A DNA stretch of 64,000 nucleotides from Lactobacillus isalae (GTDB taxonomy: Bacteria > Bacillota > Bacilli > Lactobacillales > Lactobacillaceae): the NCBI RefSeq assembly GCF_947539375.1, contig NZ_OX443569.1, forward strand, positions 930,001 through 994,000. Direction: 5' to 3'. Shown piece after piece: positions 56,263 to 64,000 of the stretch (within the stretch, counting starts at the first letter, position 1; every line of letters starts with the position of its first letter). Position numbers and translations under genes: made by a program. The notes under the pieces were generated by a model, which was given only the letters and a program-made list of their open reading frames with translations, did no database searches and was not told the DNA's origin.

Positions 56263-57057
56263 TTAGTTATCTTTTAAATCATCTGGGAAAATAATCACTG
56301 GGCCATCACGACGTTCAGTATTCTCTTCTGTCGCATGCATAGTCTCTTTAACTGGACTATCTCCAGCTAAAACTTCTGTATTATCTTCCTTTTCTTGAAC
56401 AGAGTTTACTTCATTTACAGCATTATTGTCAACCTCTGGATTAGATGCCACTACATTTTCTTCAGTTGATTGAACATTGTCATCCATTGGCCCATCAGGA
56501 ATTGGTGCATCTTCTAAAGGTTGAGATCCATCTGCTGGATAAAGACGGGAGCGACCATAATACTTATCAAGGTAGTATTGCCAATCAGAATCACTTAATT
56601 CTTTTATCTGATCTTTTAACATACCTTGGATAGCTTCTCTAAAGTCTTCAACTTTTGCTTTGAGTAAATCATAATCATGATTCAAAGTATCATACTGACT
56701 TTGGAGCTCTGCTTTCTTTTTATCGCCATCCTCCTGTGCCTTTTTAAGTATATCATCGGCATCTTGATTAGCCTTCTGGATGATTTCTTTAGCTTCTTTA
56801 TTTGTTCTTTTCTTAATTTCTTCAGCATTTTCTTGTGCTGAAATTAAAGATTCATTAATTGAATCTTTTACTTTTTCAAACTTATCAACTTTTTTCTTTA
56901 ATTCAACATTTTCATTTTTTAAATCAACAATTTGATCAAGTGCATCCCCATATGCATCAACAATTCGATCTAAAAAACTATCTACCTGCTTGGAATCATA
57001 TCCACGAAGCTTGGTACTAAACTCCTTATTATGAATATCCATTGGCGTTAATGTCAT
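56263..57057 (-). CDS. divIVA: Cell division protein DivIVA
   Basis: The 264-aa protein has the N-terminal lipid-binding domain (LTPMDIHNKEFSTKLRGYDS, QVDSFLDRIVDAYGDAL), then long coiled coils to about residue 165 and an acidic, low-complexity tail. It marks poles and curved septa and recruits division proteins. It closes the dcw-linked ylm block, 4 bases after ylmH. Confidence 0.95.
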   Translation of the reverse strand: MTLTPMDIHNKEFSTKLRGYDSKQVDSFLDRIVDAYGDALDQIVDLKNENVELKKKVDKFEKVKDSINESLISAQENAEEIKKRTNKEAKEIIQKANQDADDILKKAQEDGDKKKAELQSQYDTLNHDYDLLKAKVEDFREAIQGMLKDQIKELSDSDWQYYLDKYYGRSRLYPADGSQPLEDAPIPDGPMDDNVQSTEENVVASNPEVDNNAVNEVNSVQEKEDNTEVLAGDSPVKETMHATEENTERRDGPVIIFPDDLKDN

Positions 57058-57061
57058 ATTA

Positions 57062-57859
57062 TCACCTTTTCTTTGCCTGCCATACCTTTATTTCAAGTCG
57101 TTTCTTACCTTTCTTCGTAGTGGTAAGATTAATAATTTCATATCTACCATAATGGCGAATACTAAGCATATCCTGTACAGAAACAATTATATTAGATTGC
57201 GTTACAAGATGCCAATTTAATTTCACTTCTCCGTCTTCAATAATCTTCTTAACTTGGCTTCTGCTTAAATTGGTAATCGCGCTAATGACAGCGTCGAGCC
57301 GAAGCGATATTGCGACCGCACTCGTTTCTATACTATCATCTTCTTGCACTAAAACACTAGATAAAGGCACCTCATGCAATTTTACTTTTGTTCTACCAAT
57401 TCGATCAATTTGTTCAACAAAATAATCTTTTAGTTCACTCTTAACAAAGAACTGCCAATTTTCATTTTCGTCATTGATAATATCACCAAAAGTGTCTAGT
57501 TCAATACCTAAATGCGTTAAAACACCCAAGATTTGACTATGTGTAAGATCCGACCATTTTTGCGGATAATCAATTTCAAAAAGTGTAATTTTAAACATAT
57601 CAGGATCATATCCTTGATCCCAATCACATAGAAACATTCGCTTTTTTTCTGCGTTTGCAAAGCCGCCAAAACTATACAATTGTGCATAGCCACCCACAAT
57701 TTCTTTAAATATATACTGCTGTCTTGGATTCAAGAAATCTGTAAGTATTGGTTCGCTTTTAAATAAAAATCTATTAAAAAGACCGACGAAGTAATCTACC
57801 GTCGGTCTTTCACTTTCATCAAAATGTTGATAAAAACTACTAGCTTGTCTTTTTTCCAT
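57062..57859 (-). CDS. ylmH: YlmH family RNA-binding protein with S4 domain
   Basis: The 265-aa protein has an N-terminal part seen in YlmH and a C-terminal S4 RNA-binding domain (LDAVISAITNLSRSQVKKII, then EVKLNWHLV) near 187-262. Relatives bind ribosomes or stalled 50S peptidyl-tRNA. It is in the sepF-ylmG-ylmH-divIVA order of Firmicutes. Confidence 0.92.
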   Translation of the reverse strand: MEKRQASSFYQHFDESERPTVDYFVGLFNRFLFKSEPILTDFLNPRQQYIFKEIVGGYAQLYSFGGFANAEKKRMFLCDWDQGYDPDMFKITLFEIDYPQKWSDLTHSQILGVLTHLGIELDTFGDIINDENENWQFFVKSELKDYFVEQIDRIGRTKVKLHEVPLSSVLVQEDDSIETSAVAISLRLDAVISAITNLSRSQVKKIIEDGEVKLNWHLVTQSNIIVSVQDMLSIRHYGRYEIINLTTTKKGKKRLEIKVWQAKKR

Positions 57860-57860
57860 T

Positions 57861-58157
57861 TTACCTAATAAGTATGTACCTAATTATATTTGCTATCCAA
57901 TAAAGGACATAGTTATTTACAAAATAAATTACTAATAAAGCCACAACAGGAGCAAAGGAAATTCCTGCTATCGGTGGAATAAAACGTTCGAATATCTCTA
58001 AATAAGGCTCAACGATTTTTCCCAGTACTCGTCCAACTTTAGTCACAAGCAACCTTGGAATCCAAGTTAGTAAAGTATAAATTACAATCAGAAAGCTATA
58101 GATATTCAGTAAATCAGAAATAATCCGTAATATCCAGCCTACAATTGAAAATATCAT
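57861..58157 (-). CDS. ylmG: YggT/YlmG family membrane protein
   Basis: The 98-aa protein has two or three membrane segments with the family motif YTLLTWIPRLL and FERFIPPIAGISFAPVVAL. Its role is poorly known, linked to division or membrane insertion in relatives. Its start overlaps the sepF stop by one base. Confidence 0.9.
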   Translation of the reverse strand: MIFSIVGWILRIISDLLNIYSFLIVIYTLLTWIPRLLVTKVGRVLGKIVEPYLEIFERFIPPIAGISFAPVVALLVIYFVNNYVLYWIANIIRYILIR

Positions 58158-58591
58158 TAATCCATTTTATCTTTCTTTTCAACTAATTCGGCAATTTTAC
58201 CGTCAGTCTCAAATTTTGGTGGAGTTGCTAAGAAGATTTTATCACCAACGCGTTGAATTTCACCATTCAATGCATAAACAGTACCAGTGATGAAGTCAAC
58301 GATTCTACGAGCTTGTTCGTCATCCATACGTGCAAAATTAATAATAACAGCCTTGTTATTTAGAAGATTTTGAGCAACTTCTTTTGCATCGGAATATACA
58401 CGAGGTTCATACAAAACAATCTTGCTAGTAGCACTAACACCAGAATTGATAGATACAACATTAGCTCTTCTTTCATTCTTTTGAGCTTGAGGAATTTCTT
58501 CTTGTTGTTCTTCTGCTTCAGTGTAAGGTGCTTCATTCATCTCATCATCTTCAGCAATTCCAAAAAATCTGCCTAATTTATCAAAAGCCAT
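58157..58591 (-). CDS. sepF: Cell division protein SepF
   Basis: 144 aa from the ATG at 58591 (MAFDKLGRFFGIAED), preceded by GGAGG; a frame extension of five codons is rejected because it reads through the ribosome binding site. An N-terminal amphipathic membrane helix is followed by a linker and the SepF core (KIVLYEPRVYSDAKEVAQNL, VIINFARMDDEQARRIVDF, FLATPPKF). It links FtsZ to the membrane together with FtsA. Confidence 0.95.
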   Translation of the reverse strand: MAFDKLGRFFGIAEDDEMNEAPYTEAEEQQEEIPQAQKNERRANVVSINSGVSATSKIVLYEPRVYSDAKEVAQNLLNNKAVIINFARMDDEQARRIVDFITGTVYALNGEIQRVGDKIFLATPPKFETDGKIAELVEKKDKMD

Positions 58592-58609
58592 AATTTCTTC
58601 CTCCAAATA

Positions 58610-59989
58610 CTAATCTTGACGACGATGTTTGAAGAATGGAATATCATTATCTGATTCATCATCTGCACTAGTTTCAATTTGAGAAATGCTAGTGGAGTCG
58701 TCTGAACTGAATGAATCAAACTCATCGTCATCTTTTTCTTCGTTTTCTACTGGTTGTTGTGGACGATTGTTCTCTTTTCTATCTTGCTTCCAAACGCTTG
58801 TGGGGTCAAGTAAAGTATCTTGAGATTCTTTCTTTTCTTCTTTTACTTCAGGAGTAGTTTGTACAGATGCTTCTTTGGTAACTGTATTTTCAACTTTAGC
58901 TTCTGCAGTTTCTGCTGGTGCAGGTGTAGCTACTTCTGCTTGTTCTTTTTTAGCAGGTTCAGGAGTTACTACTTCTTGACGCGCTGGGCGTGAAGGACGA
59001 CGAATTGGTTGCTTTGAAGCTTCTTCTTCAGCCTTTGAATCAATACCAGTTGCAATTACAGTAACTACTACTTCATCACCTAAGTTTGCATTAATTGATG
59101 TACCAAAGATGATGTTTACGCCATCGCCAGCAGCCTTTGAAACAATATCAGAAGCATCTTGAGCTTCAAATAAAGTTAAGTCTGGTCCACCAGTGATGTT
59201 AAGCAATACTTGCTTTGCTCCATCAATTGAAACTTCAAGAAGTGGAGAAGAAATAGCAAGCTTAGTAGCTTCAACAGTTCTGTTTTCACCACTAGCACGA
59301 CCAATTCCCATCAAAGCTGCTCCTTGATTTTCCATGACAGTCTTTACATCAGCAAAGTCAAGGTTCACATAGTCTGTTGAAGTGATCAAATCTGAAATAC
59401 CTTGAACACCTTGACGAAGCACATTATCAGCTTCTTTGAAGGCGTCCATCATCGGAGTCTTCTTATCAACCATTTCTAACAAACGGTTATTAGCAATGAT
59501 AACTAAAGTATCTACATATTGCTTTAATTGTGCAATACCTTCAGCTGCATTTTTTGAACGTTTTGGACCTTCAAAAGTAAAAGGACGTGTAACTACCCCA
59601 ACAGTTAAAGCACCAGTTTCACGCGCAATCTTAGCAATTACAGGAGCAGCACCAGTACCAGTACCGCCTCCCATACCCGCAGTAATGAAGATCATATCAG
59701 CACCCTTTAAAGAATCTTCAATTGTTTGTTGACTCTCTTCGGCTGCCTTTTGACCAACTTCAGGATGAGAACCTGCACCTAGCCCACGAGTAAGCTTAGG
59801 TCCAAGTTGAATCTTGTTTTCTGCTTTATTACTATTTAAAGCTTGTACGTCAGTGTTAGCTGCGATAAAGGAAACTCCTTGTACTCCTTCATCAATCATT
59901 CGGTTTACAGCGTTACCACCGGCACCACCAACACCGATTACTTTAATGACTGCATTCTTGTTGTCATCAGAATCGAAAGTAAAATCCAT
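58610..59989 (-). CDS. ftsZ: Cell division protein FtsZ
   Basis: The 459-aa tubulin-like GTPase has [15 protein letters not shown] near 17, the [13 protein letters not shown] signature near 107 and the T7-type loop. The linker (about 320-440) is long, acidic and Ala/Pro/Glu-rich. The tail [13 protein letters not shown] is the site for FtsA/SepF binding. It forms the Z ring. Confidence 0.98.
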   Translation of the reverse strand: MDFTFDSDDNKNAVIKVIGVGGAGGNAVNRMIDEGVQGVSFIAANTDVQALNSNKAENKIQLGPKLTRGLGAGSHPEVGQKAAEESQQTIEDSLKGADMIFITAGMGGGTGTGAAPVIAKIARETGALTVGVVTRPFTFEGPKRSKNAAEGIAQLKQYVDTLVIIANNRLLEMVDKKTPMMDAFKEADNVLRQGVQGISDLITSTDYVNLDFADVKTVMENQGAALMGIGRASGENRTVEATKLAISSPLLEVSIDGAKQVLLNITGGPDLTLFEAQDASDIVSKAAGDGVNIIFGTSINANLGDEVVVTVIATGIDSKAEEEASKQPIRRPSRPARQEVVTPEPAKKEQAEVATPAPAETAEAKVENTVTKEASVQTTPEVKEEKKESQDTLLDPTSVWKQDRKENNRPQQPVENEEKDDDEFDSFSSDDSTSISQIETSADDESDNDIPFFKHRRQD

Positions 59990-60007
59990 TACTAAACCAC
60001 CTTATTT

Positions 60008-61378
60008 TTAATCAAAAAATTTCTTAAAGAATTCTTTGATTCCTTTTTTATTATTCTTCTTATCATCATTCTCTTCAGACGTAGAGACCGTTGATGTAGC
60101 ACTAGTCTTATTATAATCTTCTTTCTGCTCCATTTCACTAGGAGTTACGCGTCTTTTGAAAAATTTCATATTTTCTTGAGACGAAGATTGATTAGAAACA
60201 GGCGAAGTGACCTGATTTCCATAAATAACACTGTTAACCAAGTAGTCAATATCAGCCAAGTTATAAGCATAGTTTACTACGCCGTAGCCTGCTGCATACA
60301 TTGGATTTCGCAATCCCATTTGATCAGGTTGGAAAATTCTAGCTTTTACGCCAAAATCTTCTTTAACAATATCATCAATGCCTTGCAATGCACTAGTACC
60401 ACCAGTAATTACAACACCACCTGGCAAGTTAAATGCATCATGTGACTTTAATCCCTTTCCAATTCGACTAAATGTCTGATCGAGACGAGCATTAATTATT
60501 TCACTTAGATACTCTTCATCAATCATCTTAGGAGCATTTTCGCCTACTACATTTACTGGGAATTGGTTATCACTAGAAGTTAAACTCGGATCGGCATAAC
60601 CAAACTGCAATTTGATCTTTTCAGCTTCTTTTTTCGACGTATTTAAAACAACTGAAATATCATTGGTAATGTCAATTCCGCCTTCTAAATCAATTGTTGC
60701 ATACTTAATTTTATTCTCATGAATTACAGTAGCTGTAGTTGAACCTCCACCTAAATCAAGAATAATAGTTCCAAATGTTCTCTCTCCCTCGTCAAGAGCA
60801 ACACTGGCAATTGCTAAAGGTGTAGGAACAAAGAAATTATTTTGATAGCCTGCTCTTTCAATAGCCTTTCGGATATTATGCAAATCTGCACTTGGTGCAG
60901 TTAACAAAATACCATGCACTTCAAGAGAGTGTGCGATCATCTTTCTTGGATCGTCAACGTCAGTTTTTCCATCAATTAAAAACTTATTGGGTAGAAAAGC
61001 AATTGCTTCTCGTCCATCTTTCAAGGCGGTATCAATTGCAGTTACCAAGACGCGTTTAACATCATTGTCTGTAACCTCTCTACCATTTTCTTCAATATTG
61101 ATTAAACCAACTGCATTTTCTAATTGAAGTAGTCCTACTGGAATACCAGTTACTACACGATAGATCTTAGAATTTGTCTTTTGTGCTACTTTTTTCAAAA
61201 CAGCACTAATACTTTCAGCCGTTTGATCAATATCGACAATCTTTCCATGCCTCATTCCTTTAGTAGGACCATTTGCAGCACCAATAATTTGCATTTCATT
61301 AGATGCAGTGTCAGCGACAACTGCTTTTACGCTTGTTGTTCCTATATCCAAGCCTACAAGTAAATCAGTTTTATCCAA
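60008..61378 (-). CDS. ftsA: Cell division protein FtsA
   Basis: The 456-aa actin-like ATPase starts LLVGLDIGTTSVKAVVADT and has IILDLGGGSTTATVIHEN and VVITGGTSALQGI. After a disordered part it ends in the amphipathic membrane helix KKGIKEFFKKFFD. It tethers FtsZ to the membrane. It lies 18 bases before ftsZ. Confidence 0.97.
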   Translation of the reverse strand: MDKTDLLVGLDIGTTSVKAVVADTASNEMQIIGAANGPTKGMRHGKIVDIDQTAESISAVLKKVAQKTNSKIYRVVTGIPVGLLQLENAVGLINIEENGREVTDNDVKRVLVTAIDTALKDGREAIAFLPNKFLIDGKTDVDDPRKMIAHSLEVHGILLTAPSADLHNIRKAIERAGYQNNFFVPTPLAIASVALDEGERTFGTIILDLGGGSTTATVIHENKIKYATIDLEGGIDITNDISVVLNTSKKEAEKIKLQFGYADPSLTSSDNQFPVNVVGENAPKMIDEEYLSEIINARLDQTFSRIGKGLKSHDAFNLPGGVVITGGTSALQGIDDIVKEDFGVKARIFQPDQMGLRNPMYAAGYGVVNYAYNLADIDYLVNSVIYGNQVTSPVSNQSSSQENMKFFKRRVTPSEMEQKEDYNKTSATSTVSTSEENDDKKNNKKGIKEFFKKFFD

Positions 61379-61442
61379 GGTAATGCCCCCAAAACATAAC
61401 TATATAATAAATTTTAACATATGGTTTTAGTTCTAACTAATA

Positions 61443-62291
61443 TCAAGTCAGTCCCAATTTGACTTTTTCTGCTTGTGTGAGCGGTCTACTATAAGCTCCA
61501 ATTTCAAAGTCAACTACAGATGGTTCCTTAAGCTGACTTTTAATCTTGTCATAGTAGCGTATTTTACTTTTAATTGTCGAAAGATTACCAATAACAATAT
61601 TATTATCTTTCATCACTAAAATGATCTGTGTCGGTCTGCGCGTTTCACCACTCAGCATTTTCACTTGGTCACGTATATGTTGTGGGAGACTGGCATAAAC
61701 CTTGATATCTTCACTAAGAGAAACTTTTTGATTATATCCAATAAACAAAGGTTTGCTTTTATCAATTTTGTTACTTGCAATAACTTGGCTACCAACTTTT
61801 CCAGTAGCTAGTATTTTACGGTAACCATCGCCTTCATGGATATATCCGATCACTGGTCGCTCTTTAATATTTAAAATTAGATGATTAGTCTTTTCTACGC
61901 CCACCTGTACTTTTTCTATTTCAGGAAAGGCAGCTGAGAGTTTTTGACTATATTTTTTACCCTTCAATAAGCAAAATACAACTTTATTTTCTGGGGTAAT
62001 ATCTAATGTCTTAACAACCTGCTTACTATTTAACTCAGGAGCGCCTTTAACTTGTACACTTGCCACATTAGCTTTTGGTGAAATATAGTAACCTAAAGCT
62101 AAAATACAGCATAACGAAAAGAAAATTATAAAACCTAAACGAGTTAATAAAGCATGACGTCGCTCAGCTTGTAGTTTAGTCAGTGAGGCAGAGACCCTTC
62201 TTTTCTCATTGTTATTAGCTTTATTTTTATAATCAATCCATCCCGATAATTCTTTCTTAGGATCTTTCTTGGTTATTTTCTTTTTGGCCAC
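61443..62291 (-). CDS. divIB: Cell division protein DivIB/FtsQ
   Basis: 282 aa from a GTG at 62291, favoured because AAAGGAA lies about 10 bases upstream; a GTG three codons earlier (62300) touches that site. A basic cytosolic part, one membrane segment near 50-70 and an outside POTRA domain (ASVQVKGAPELNSKQVVKTL) with the DivIB beta domain (VGVEKTNHLILNIKERPVIG). It joins FtsL and DivIC at the septum. It is between murG and ftsA, as in other lactobacilli. Confidence 0.93.
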   Translation of the reverse strand: MAKKKITKKDPKKELSGWIDYKNKANNNEKRRVSASLTKLQAERRHALLTRLGFIIFFSLCCILALGYYISPKANVASVQVKGAPELNSKQVVKTLDITPENKVVFCLLKGKKYSQKLSAAFPEIEKVQVGVEKTNHLILNIKERPVIGYIHEGDGYRKILATGKVGSQVIASNKIDKSKPLFIGYNQKVSLSEDIKVYASLPQHIRDQVKMLSGETRRPTQIILVMKDNNIVIGNLSTIKSKIRYYDKIKSQLKEPSVVDFEIGAYSRPLTQAEKVKLGLT

Positions 62292-62309
62292 ATGCCTCAC
62301 TTCCTTTCA

Positions 62310-63422
62310 TTATTTATTCTTTATCAAATTTTCCATCACTGAGATAACTTGATCAGATGCATCCGGCACACCTAATCGCTTAGAAGCTTCACTCATCTTC
62401 TTTGCATAATTTGTATCTAGCAAAATATGATCAATTGATGAAACAAAGTTATTTGGATTTAGGTCATCTTCTGCAATAACTAAAGCAGCTCCAGCCTTCT
62501 CCATATCCATTGCATTCTTCATTTGATGGTTATGAGTAACATTTGGACTAGGAATTAAAATTACAGGAACACCCAAAGCAGTGAATTCAGCTAAACTAGT
62601 TGCTCCAGATCTTGCAACAACACATGTCATTTGTGGTAATAAGCCTGGCATATTGTCGATATAAGGAACAATCTTAATATTTGAGCTAATTTCTTTACCA
62701 GCTAATTTCTTTTTAACGTCCCCATAATATAGTTGTCCAGTTGCCCAAATAACTTGATAAGGCTTAGTTTCAAGTTCGGATAATGATTTTTCGACAATTT
62801 GATTAATTGCTAAAGCACCACGCGAACCGCCGAAGATTAATACTGTTGGCATATTAGGATTTAAATCCCATTTTTTAGCAATATCGACATTTTCTTTATT
62901 GAGACCTAGAACTTGCTGAGAACGTGGGTTACCCGTTTTAACTAGTTTTTTCTTTTCTGAAAATTGCTTAGCTGCATCATCAAATGTGTAACAAATTTTG
63001 TCAACATAATGAGCTAAGAACTTATTAGCTAAACCAACAACAGAATTGGATTCATGGATAATAGTTGGGACATGCATCTTAGCTGCTTCATAAACTATCG
63101 CACCTGATACATAACCACCGGTTCCTACGACTACATCTGGCTTGAAGTTTTTAATAATTTGCTTTGCTTCTTTAGTAGCCTTGATGAAAAGCTCAATTGT
63201 TTCAAAATTCTTCAAAGGATGTTTTCGATCAAAACCTTTAATTTTTAGAGTTTTAAAAGGAATACCAGCTGCTGGAACTATCTTAGATTCTAGTCCGCGA
63301 TCAGTTCCGACAAATAAAATTTCATCGTCTGTAACTAACTTACGTTCTTTCAAACGTTCAATCAATGCCATAATTGGGTAAATGTGGCCACCAGTTCCGC
63401 CACCAGAAAAAATTACTCTCAT
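62310..63422 (-). CDS. murG: MurG, lipid II synthase
   Basis: The 370-aa GT28 enzyme has GGGTGGHIYPIMALIE at the N-terminus, VVGTGGYVSGAIVYEA, HESNSVVGLANKFLA, IFGGSRGALAINQI and SGATSLAEFTALGVPVILIP. It adds GlcNAc to lipid I on the inner membrane face. It follows murD by one base. Confidence 0.97.
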   Translation of the reverse strand: MRVIFSGGGTGGHIYPIMALIERLKERKLVTDDEILFVGTDRGLESKIVPAAGIPFKTLKIKGFDRKHPLKNFETIELFIKATKEAKQIIKNFKPDVVVGTGGYVSGAIVYEAAKMHVPTIIHESNSVVGLANKFLAHYVDKICYTFDDAAKQFSEKKKLVKTGNPRSQQVLGLNKENVDIAKKWDLNPNMPTVLIFGGSRGALAINQIVEKSLSELETKPYQVIWATGQLYYGDVKKKLAGKEISSNIKIVPYIDNMPGLLPQMTCVVARSGATSLAEFTALGVPVILIPSPNVTHNHQMKNAMDMEKAGAALVIAEDDLNPNNFVSSIDHILLDTNYAKKMSEASKRLGVPDASDQVISVMENLIKNK

Positions 63423-63423
63423 T

Positions 63424-64000
63424 TTACTTAGTCTTTAATTCCTTAATAAATTTTACAAAAAAGTCTCCACGTTCTTCAAAAGTATTAAATTGATCCCAAG
63501 AAGCACATGCTGGTGAGAACAAAATAACATCTCCTGCTTCACTCAATTCATATGCCCGTGGAACAGCTTCTTGTAGAGTATTAACAATTACAATATCTTT
63601 AATCCCTGCTTTACGAGCAGCATCAGCTAAAAGATATTTAGTTTCACCGTAAAGTACAATTGACTTTACATGTTTCTTAAACAGTGGAACTAATGAATCA
63701 AACATAAAACCACGATCTAATCCACCAGCAATCAAAACTTCAGGTTCTTTAAATGAAGGAATAGCTACAGTAGCAGCTTCAATATTAGTAGATTTTGAAT
63801 CGTTATAAATCTTACGATCATTGTAAGTCATCACATATTGCAGACGGTGTGTAGCACCTGTAAAAGTACTTAGTGCATATTGAATGTCACTGTCATCTGC
63901 ACCCATCAATTTAGAAATAGCAATTGCTACTAAACAATTTTGTTGGTTATGAATACCTGGGATCTTGATATCGCTGATCTTCATAATCTGATGATCATCT
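63424..64000 (-). CDS. murD: MurD, UDP-N-acetylmuramoylalanine-D-glutamate ligase (partial, 5' end outside window)
   Basis: About 192 C-terminal residues are in the window; the reading frame stays open to the right edge, so the Met at 63984 is internal. The Mur ligase C-terminal domains are clear: IPGIHNQQNCLVAIAI, THRLQYV, NDSKSTNIEAATVAI, VLIAGGLDRG, VILFSPACASWDQFNTFEER. It adds D-Glu to the muramoyl-Ala precursor. It heads the division cluster seen here. Confidence 0.95.
   Translation of the reverse strand, partial: DDHQIMKISDIKIPGIHNQQNCLVAIAISKLMGADDSDIQYALSTFTGATHRLQYVMTYNDRKIYNDSKSTNIEAATVAIPSFKEPEVLIAGGLDRGFMFDSLVPLFKKHVKSIVLYGETKYLLADAARKAGIKDIVIVNTLQEAVPRAYELSEAGDVILFSPACASWDQFNTFEERGDFFVKFIKELKTK

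Overview
The window looks like a low-GC Firmicute chromosome, most likely a Lactobacillus of the acidophilus group (johnsonii/gasseri/taiwanensis type; inferred from gene content, AT richness and gene order, no search was run). Nearly everything is on the minus strand. The plus-strand genes are rpsT, def, rpoY, rnjA and a diacylglycerol kinase. I found no tRNA, rRNA, CRISPR array, insertion sequence or prophage gene, and no stretch over about 300 bases without a gene or a leader element.

1-16,900: cell-surface polysaccharide region. A long operon starts at epsA (16,106) and reads leftward to a terminator at 2,389-2,429. In order it encodes a LytR-CpsA-Psr ligase (epsA), chain-length regulator (epsB), tyrosine autokinase with a (GY)7 tail (epsC), PHP-type tyrosine phosphatase (epsD), priming phosphoglycosyl transferase (epsE), an Alg14/Alg13-type transferase pair, a GT4 transferase, a Caps_synth-type transferase that looks split in two, a GT2 transferase, a Wzy polymerase, a GT2-pyruvyltransferase fusion, a Wzx flippase and a LicD phosphotransferase. 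The conserved front (epsA-E) gives way to a very AT-rich, probably strain-specific back half. A promoter-like element upstream of epsA carries a G8 tract inside its -35/-10 spacer, which suggests on/off switching. Downstream lie a secreted protein made of six 74-residue aromatic-rich repeats (choline/glucan-binding type) and, cut by the left edge, a LicC-like cytidylyltransferase with an N-terminal winged helix. LicC, LicD and the repeat protein together suggest a phosphocholine (or similar phospho-alcohol) decorated surface polymer with its own binding protein.

16,350-22,740: accessory and regulatory genes. These are a ComX/SigH-like sigma factor, a possible ComK-like regulator, two FrnE-like DsbA-family proteins (one lacking the first catalytic Cys), an unrecognised 422-aa protein, a DUF4767-type lipoprotein, a 56-aa small protein, a membrane protein and a low-molecular-weight tyrosine phosphatase.

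22,950-44,800: housekeeping core. engB-clpX, tig, tuf, a TPR protein with rnjB (RNase J2), rpsO diverging from rpsT, holA-comEC-comEA, sepM-coaD-rsmD-ylbG-ftsW (the Bacillus order with genes missing), typA diverging from def, rpoY-rnjA, and a DagK-type lipid kinase. Two leaders, those of typA and rpoY-rnjA, contain intrinsic-terminator hairpins between the promoter and the ribosome binding site and may be attenuators.

44,830-64,000: recD2, a TPR protein, a histidine phosphatase, mnmA, a DUF1831 protein and a cysteine desulfurase (the last three a tRNA-thiolation/sulfur group), then mtnN, a small membrane protein, nudF, a cold-shock-like protein and ileS under an Ile T-box. The division/cell wall cluster follows: divIVA, ylmH, ylmG, sepF, ftsZ, ftsA, divIB, murG and murD (cut by the right edge).
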